Of a stretch of 64,000 nucleotides of DNA, positions 58,318-64,000 are shown in pieces. How positions within the stretch are numbered: the first letter of the stretch is position 1; every line of letters starts with the position of its first letter. The position numbers and the translations under genes were made by a program. The stretch lies in contig VJWM01000044.1 of the NCBI GenBank assembly GCA_010909165.1, forward strand, positions 1,240,001-1,304,000. Reading direction: 5' to 3'. The notes beneath the pieces were generated by a model. It was not told the DNA's origin and did not search any database. It saw only the letters and a program-made list of their open reading frames with translations. The DNA comes from Anthoceros angustus. Taxonomy: Eukaryota > Streptophyta > Anthocerotopsida > Anthocerotales > Anthocerotaceae.

Positions 58318-60075
58318 TTATCCCTGCATGTCCCTAATAAACTGGGTGTACTGAAGGAGCCCCTCCCGCAACATGTCTCCACTTGCCTCCTCCGGATGCA
58401 ATGTATGGGGCCTTGCCTGTTCAATACCATGATGTGCAGACTGACTCCTGCCAAAATCCTGATCCACTCCAGCAACGTCTAACTCTTTCGAGTCCAACAA
58501 TACATTGTGTAAGCACATGCACGCGGTGATCACCTTTGGAAGGTAGCCGGCAGCCAGACGACTGGGGCGTGCAAGCTCCTGGAATGTTCTCTTCAACACA
58601 AAGAAGGCTTGGTCAATCAAGACCCGACACTGATTGACTCGGTTGTTGAAGTCCTTCTCATCTTCTGTCAAAGACCTCCTCCCATAGTGCTTAAATGGGG
58701 TGATCAACCACTCTAAGTTGGGAAAAGAGTTATCACCCAACAAGTAGCTATGAAGCAGCACACCAGAAGGAAAAGTATTCGGTCGGTCATCAAAGATAAG
58801 ATGGTTGTTGGCCATTTTCCATAGGACAGAGCTTCTTAAAACTTTACTGTCGTGACCATACCCAGGCATACTTACAAACACATCTGTGAATCTCAAATTG
58901 TGATCACATACAGCTTGGACTGTGTGGCTGATAGTCTGCTTCCTGCACTTACGACCCTGTCCGCTCAAGGAAGGCTGCATAATGGAAACATGGGAGCTCC
59001 CAATGCACCCGATGCAGTTCGGTAACCCTGTCCGACTGTGGATGTTGTCCATAATCTCATGCATGTACTGTCCTGAAGGCCACAAAAACTTCTGGCCAAA
59101 GACTTTGACAATGGCAGGAATGATTTCCCTCATGATATCATACACAGTAGCCTTCCCAATGTTAAATGCTTCCGAAGTTTTGGCCAACGTAGATCCATTT
59201 ACCAGCTTGTAAATACATGCAGCCACCTTCAGTTCCACACAGATAGGCTTCTTAAAATTCGTCATCTGCTTAGTGCAATGTGGCCTTAATGCCTCCATGA
59301 TAAAATTGAAGGTACCGATGGACATCCTCAAGTTCTCGATGCACTTTTCATCGTTGCAAATCCCCATCTGATAGTCGTGAAACCAATCCATACCTTTCCG
59401 AGCGCTCCCCGGATCCTCCCCGTTTCTCGCAAGAGCTAGCAGTAGACTGTTGAGGTTTATCTGGTACATGGACACGATGGGCAACAGCCGGGAATACTCA
59501 TCATCCTCTTCATCGCTAACCCTCCTACTGTCATCATCGAGCTCCAGCAGCAGATGCTGCGTTGCGCTATCCTCCCTCTTTCGTTTTTTCCCACTCCACA
59601 CTGCGGGCAGCAAGGAAATAATTTGCTGCAACACTATAACTACCAATCCCAAAAGAACACCCAGTTGCTGGTCCGTTGTGGTCCCATCAGTCGGAGACTC
59701 AGCCATGCCATCAGCTGCTTGAGGCATTCCTGCGGAAAAAGCTCCGCAAAGCCGTGCAATCTCCTGAGACGCAGACGATCCCACAGCATCCATTTCCTTT
59801 GCCGCGAAGTTGACGTCATTGGAGTCCCCTCTCAAAAGCTGTTCGATTTCGTCTGGAATAGAATAGAAGTCACTGGATACAGGCTGAGCACTTGCTGTGG
59901 CAGCGGCTCCCTCCACAGCAAGAAGGGCTGAGTTCTGGTCGCCGTAGTGGGGAATCCGTTCCGCCACAGTGTCTGTCTGCAATCTCAACGTCGGTTCCAC
60001 ACGTCCCGCCAAGACAGCTACCAAGTGAGAGCACTCTCCCTCAAAATGGACACCGGAATGCTGGAAGCTGTCCAT
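58318..60075 (-). CDS. HARBI1/PIF-Harbinger transposase-derived protein, catalytic site altered
   Basis: One uninterrupted 585-codon frame from ATG 60075. Residues 1-135 are unique and acidic, followed by a hydrophobic stretch (about 138-160) and a KKRKR nuclear signal (163-167). From about residue 225 the Harbinger fold follows: helix-turn-helix (LAKTSEAFNIGKATVYDIMR, about 297-316) and DDE_Tnp_4 nuclease. The first acidic block, normally IGxIDGTH, reads IGCIGSSH (Asp replaced by Gly359). The second block GYGHDSKVL keeps Asp409. The third, normally xIERAFGxLK, reads LIDQAFFVLK (Glu replaced by Asp488). YLLGDNSFPNLEWLITPF is conserved. An intact frame with a lost catalytic Asp suggests a domesticated gene (compare plant ALP1 and HDP2), or a recently dead element. 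No terminal inverted repeats were found. Confidence 0.85.
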   Translation of the reverse strand: MDSFQHSGVHFEGECSHLVAVLAGRVEPTLRLQTDTVAERIPHYGDQNSALLAVEGAAATASAQPVSSDFYSIPDEIEQLLRGDSNDVNFAAKEMDAVGSSASQEIARLCGAFSAGMPQAADGMAESPTDGTTTDQQLGVLLGLVVIVLQQIISLLPAVWSGKKRKREDSATQHLLLELDDDSRRVSDEEDDEYSRLLPIVSMYQINLNSLLLALARNGEDPGSARKGMDWFHDYQMGICNDEKCIENLRMSIGTFNFIMEALRPHCTKQMTNFKKPICVELKVAACIYKLVNGSTLAKTSEAFNIGKATVYDIMREIIPAIVKVFGQKFLWPSGQYMHEIMDNIHSRTGLPNCIGCIGSSHVSIMQPSLSGQGRKCRKQTISHTVQAVCDHNLRFTDVFVSMPGYGHDSKVLRSSVLWKMANNHLIFDDRPNTFPSGVLLHSYLLGDNSFPNLEWLITPFKHYGRRSLTEDEKDFNNRVNQCRVLIDQAFFVLKRTFQELARPSRLAAGYLPKVITACMCLHNVLLDSKELDVAGVDQDFGRSQSAHHGIEQARPHTLHPEEASGDMLREGLLQYTQFIRDMQG

Positions 60076-60471
60076 ACCGTGTCATGCATGCCTATCCTCA
60101 ACTCTCCTAAGATCTTGTCTGTAGTACTCCCGGCATGCTTCCCGGCACGGTGTACCCTATGTTCAAAGACAATTGCGGAACCGATGTTCCAGCTGACGGC
60201 ATCATCCTACCGGCTTAGGCATCTACAAGTTTGGGATTCTCCTCCAGACCTGTTGTTACTCCATCCAAGAGCAGGCCATTCTTCAACATCCCTGCCCTCG
60301 GCCTCCGAATCCGCGCTTCACCTCACAGCACTGCTCACACTCGGTTGGCTCCTGAAGATCTGACTCCTCCCTTCAAAGTGAAAAGCGTTTTCTTGTTCAA
60401 AAATTCAAGCCTACAACGACTTAAGTAGTCCCTACCGCAGTGGATAGTTGATATAGGTACAAGGTAGGTAG
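60076..60471. other. Upstream region of the Harbinger-derived gene
   Basis: No gene recognised. Bounded on the right by a LINE 3' end. Confidence 0.35.
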
Positions 60472-60665
60472 ACGAAGAAGAAGAAGAATTTTATTTAAGT
60501 CCACTATCCATGGTACTTAACAACTTGTACCATGGTGTGTCTAAGCTACTTGCACCAAGGGCATTCACTCCCTTTAGGCACTCTATCTAAGTACCCATCT
60601 AAGCTCAGGATGCTTAATCACGGCGTTCTTATAAATGTGTGTCCATTTGGCCTAAGCCATTTGGA
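60472..60665 (-). mobile_element. LINE-type 3' end with (TTC)n tail, second copy
   Basis: Same family as 47587-47775, with about 185 bp aligned over the same blocks and the GAAGAAGAAGAAGAATTTTATT junction on the plus strand. Truncated after the GTGTGTCCATTTGGC block, about 0.4 kb upstream of the Harbinger-derived gene. Confidence 0.7.
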
Positions 60666-61798
60666 CCACTGGGCGCCCCACTGCCTGATGGATTTTTCTT
60701 TCTGAAGGCTATAAGGTAAGAGTAAATTAAATTCTAAAATTAAGCACCTATAGAGGAGAAGCAATCCGAATCCCATAAGATAGCTTTATGTTTCAAGACG
60801 GGTTGACAAGGAAGTCCCAAAATCGGCTGTGGAATGCCCTGGTAGATGGCCAAGGAAGACAATGAGACAGCTGGGGAAGACAATGGTTGCAGGACAACAT
60901 GTATGACAATGGTCCTACTTTAGATTGCATGGTCACTACAAGTCAAGGGAATATCAAAAGATGAAAATATAAAAACCAAAAAAGGGAAGCAACCACATAG
61001 TAATATTAACTAGTTTGGGGATGATCTATGGTATTACATGGTAGACATATAGAGGATAGGCTGTTGTAGGTAGCACTACATTACGAGCCCAGTGTGCATA
61101 TGAAGGATAGGTCATGGTAGCTAGCACTTCATCGTGAACGGAGTGTGCATATAGAGGACAGGCCATAGTAGCTAGGAGAACATAGGTGTGAGTTTGGTTG
61201 TACTAAATGGCAAGACTTTCCACTAAGCATATTGTCATCTAAATTGAACTAATTGGGCTCTCATTAAAACATAGTTTGCACGTACATATTAATTTTCTGA
61301 TCGCAAGAAGACGACAAACATTCGGATGTGCAACAACCATTGATCTATATAGAACCAAGTGATAACCTTGGAGAAGTTTGCTACCCACTCTTTCCATTGC
61401 GAAATGAAGTGGATTGCTTTATGCTTCTTGTGTGTACTTCTCAAATGGAGTCACAAATGAACTCATTGGAAAGAACGTTACAAGGTTATTCATAAAATTA
61501 TTTTAATAATTATGTATGTTGATTATTTATTTAAAATATTTAATAAAATTAAATCTTTAACTACCAGTTAGATATAATTTTTTAAATATTTGTTTTTCAA
61601 AATTTACGAATTGAATTGAGAGGCCCACTAGATCTACATATTTATATAGAACTTTGTTCCTTAATCGATTTTCTTCAATAAATATTATCTAAACTTTGCA
61701 CATATCAAAATCACCCTCCCTGTGGGGCCCACCATTTAGGGTACCGCATTCTGGCCCACCAGCAGTGGGTATTACTGTATTGGGTACACCGTATCAGG
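60666..61798. other. AT-rich intergenic region
   Basis: It contains a ~53-bp tandem repeat (2.7 copies, about 61040-61190; unit CATATAGAGGATAGGC...AGCACT..AT..CGA.C..AGTGTG) and a strongly AT-rich block at about 61490-61700. No coding sequence. Confidence 0.5.
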
Positions 61799-64000
61799 TC
61801 ATGGTTGGCTGACTACGCTGCTTTGCCTTGACGGCTGCCTTTCCATGACGGCATTCTGCAAGAGGTCCACCACCATGCTCATTTGAGGGCGTTGCAAGGG
61901 CGATGGATCTGTGCAGGTGAGGGCCACCCTCAGAACCGCAACCATTTGTTCGCGCACAGCTTCCGGATCTGCCATCATGGAAGCATCCAAAAGATCGTCT
62001 GTCACATCCCCTTTCGATGCAACGCTTCTCACCCAGCTCACAAGATCCAGACTGTCTCCGTAGGATTCTTCTCTAAGAATCCTTCCAGTGACAATTTCCA
62101 TCAGCACCACTCCAAAGCTGTACACATTGCTCTTCTTGGTCACCTCCATCGTGAATACATATTCTGATCAATCCACTTGCAAGGAGTTAGTATGAACGAA
62201 TTCAGGCTAAAAGGTTGAAGGATTTAGAGTGGTGAGACTAGACACTACCTGGAGCAAGATAGCCGACGGAACCTGGAAGGGCTGTCATGCTTCGGGCGTG
62301 CCCCTTGGAGGGCTCCATCACGTCAAACAGCTCGCAGTCTCCAATCACGGCTTCAAGCTCTTCACTGACAAAGATGTTGCCTGAGGTGATGTCCAAGTGA
62401 ATGATGGAAGAATCGGCTGCCTGGTCGTGAAGGTAAGCGATGCCCTGAGCAGCGCCGAGGGCAATCTGATACCTGGCAGGCCATTTCAGCTTGTTCTGGC
62501 TCAGCAGGAGTCGCAGGGTCCCATTTCTGGCCCTCCTGTAGACAATCATGACGGCCTCTTCAGACACCAGGAATCCCACCGGCTGCATCAGATTTTTGTG
62601 CTTCAGATAATCCTTGCTCAAAGCGTTTTCCAGTTCTGACATCCGATCTTTGTAGTGCTCCAGCACATCTTTTTCCAGCATGAGCTTCTTCACCACCAGA
62701 TCCACCTTTCGGGCTCGGTACATTGTGCTGAACCTGTTGCTGCTTATGGGAGGAGGTTTCCCATTCACTGTGCTATCTACCAGTTCTTCCAGATCCACTC
62801 CCGGAAAGCCATCCGTGAGGAAGCGACCTGCAGCTGGTAGCGAAGGATCCATAACGACGGCAGCCCGCCGGCGATACCTGTACCCAGTCCCTCGACAGCG
62901 TAACCATGCCAGCAGCAGAACAGCACCGATTCCCAGGGCAGCGCCTGCCCCTAAGATGCCCAGGCCAGGAAGCATCCATTCCTCGGTCCCTGCCTTCTCC
63001 CCGCGCTCGCAAGGAGGCAGCGGGGATCCACACAGCCCGGGGTTACCAGAAAACGAAGTCCGGTTGAGGACGGATGCCGGGAGCGGAGGCAGCGAGCCTG
63101 TGAGCAAGTTGTTGGAGACGTTCAACACCTGCAAGTTCTGCATGCTCTCCATATTCGCAGGAACATGCCCCGACAGCCTGTTGTAGGACAGATCCAGCAC
63201 CCGGAGTTCCTGCAAATCGGTGACCTCGTCCGGAATGCCTCCAGTGAGCGCACTGAAGCTGAGATCAAGCACTTCCAGATTCTCCAAGCTCCCAATCTCC
63301 ACAGGAATGCCCCCGCCGATAGCATTCCTCCCGATCTTGAGCTCCACCAGGTTCCTCAACCCTACAATCGTGCTCGGAATCACGCCAGACATCCGGTTGC
63401 GTTGCAAAACCAAGTGCTTCAAGCTAGTCATGTTCCCCACGTTCTCCGGAATGCCCCCCCCGAGCAGATTGGCACTCAGATCAAGACTGACAAGGCCGGA
63501 CAAGCTGAGCAACGACGGCGGGATGCTGGTGGCCAGATAGTTGAAAGACAAATCCACACTGACCAGCTTCTCCATCTGTCCAATGCCAGCGGGAATCGCT
63601 CCCGCCAGCTGGTTCCTCCGCAGGTTGAGGGACTCCAACTTCCCGCACTTCCCGATCTCAGCCGGGATCGGGCCATACAGCCCGACCCCCTCCAGCTCCA
63701 GAACCGAAAGATTTCCCAACATCCCTATCTCCGCCGGCAGAACGCCTTCCAGAGTGTTTCCGCTCAAACGCAAACCTCTCAGGGCCTGGCACATGCCGAT
63801 CTCGGCCGGAATCGCTCCCACCAGATTGTTCCCAGACAGGTCGATCCATTGCAGCAAACTCCCGTTGCAAATTCCGTGCGGGACAGCCCCGCTCAGAGAA
63901 TTCCCCGACAGGTTCAATGACACCAGCCCCGCGCACCACCCGGGCAAGCTCCCCGTGAGCTGGTTCCCGGACAGATCCAGCTCCTGCAGGCTCAGGGCGG
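61799..64000 (-). CDS. PXC3-like atypical LRR receptor kinase, 5' part outside window
   Basis: Plasma-membrane receptor-like kinase related to Arabidopsis PXC3 (PXY/TDR-correlated). Exons 62249->64000 and 61799-62163 are joined by an 85-bp intron within GYLAPEYVF. Visible parts: at least ten LRRs (LDLSGNxLTGxIPxxIG type), NPGLCGSPLPPCE, a transmembrane helix (LGILGAGAALGIGAVLLLAW), then the kinase-like domain. The kinase is degenerate: the Gly loop reads SSNRFSTMYRAR, the catalytic loop is IIHLDITSGN (HRD Arg and the following Lys changed) and the DFG position reads GDCELFD. PXC3 itself has IIHLDISSGN, so this is a family trait. Probably signals as a pseudokinase or scaffold. The N-terminus is cut by the window edge. 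Confidence 0.9.

Overview
This is plant nuclear DNA. It carries a class VIII myosin, a violaxanthin de-epoxidase, a PLS/E-type pentatricopeptide repeat (PPR) protein, a plant-type exocyst SEC3, an R2R3-MYB and a plant LRR receptor-like kinase, and most genes have short (about 75-150 bp) GT-AG introns. The PPR module style, compact introns and the mixture of DNA-transposon and LINE debris suggest a non-flowering land plant (lycophyte or bryophyte grade). I cannot name the species from sequence alone.

Layout. 1-3.7 kb: broken, duplicated copies of a repetitive coiled-coil gene. 5.2-12.2 kb (+): myosin VIII, 23 exons, 1447 aa. From 13.0 to 47.4 kb every recognised gene is on the minus strand: long PPR protein (13.0-18.0, split by a one-base frameshift inside a perfect 312-bp duplication), TFIIE alpha subunit (18.5-20.6), minisatellite plus LINE reverse-transcriptase relic (21.4-22.7), PEX4 ubiquitin-conjugating enzyme (23.3-24.1), violaxanthin de-epoxidase without introns (24.8-26.3), RABB1/Rab2 GTPase (27.0-28.5), bZIP60-type transcription factor (28.8-30.3), an unrecognised single-pass membrane protein (31.6-32.9), two intronless serine carboxypeptidases plus a 1-kb partial duplicate (36.5-40.8), and exocyst SEC3 (42.1-47.4). 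Then come a LINE 3' end, tRNA-Glu(CTC) and a Harbinger relic (47.6-48.8), an R2R3-MYB on the plus strand (50.0-52.1), a block of hairpin-bearing long tandem repeats (52.7-57.3), an intact but catalytically altered Harbinger transposase-like gene (58.3-60.1), another LINE 3' end, and an atypical PXC3-like LRR receptor kinase running off the right edge (61.8-64.0).

The genes are mostly independent housekeeping or signalling functions (transcription initiation, peroxisome import recycling, vesicle traffic, exocytosis, photoprotection), not one pathway. Several concern the secretory system (RABB1, SEC3, carboxypeptidases, ER-stress bZIP). The strongest biological signal is in the bZIP gene: two adjacent RNA hairpins whose loops match the IRE1 cleavage consensus lie exactly 23 nt apart across a spliceosomal junction, and removing those 23 nt replaces the transmembrane tail by a short soluble basic tail. 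The main caution is assembly quality: two near-perfect tandem duplications (PPR, carboxypeptidase) each carry a single homopolymer-type deletion in one copy, as expected from unpolished long-read sequence at a contig join.
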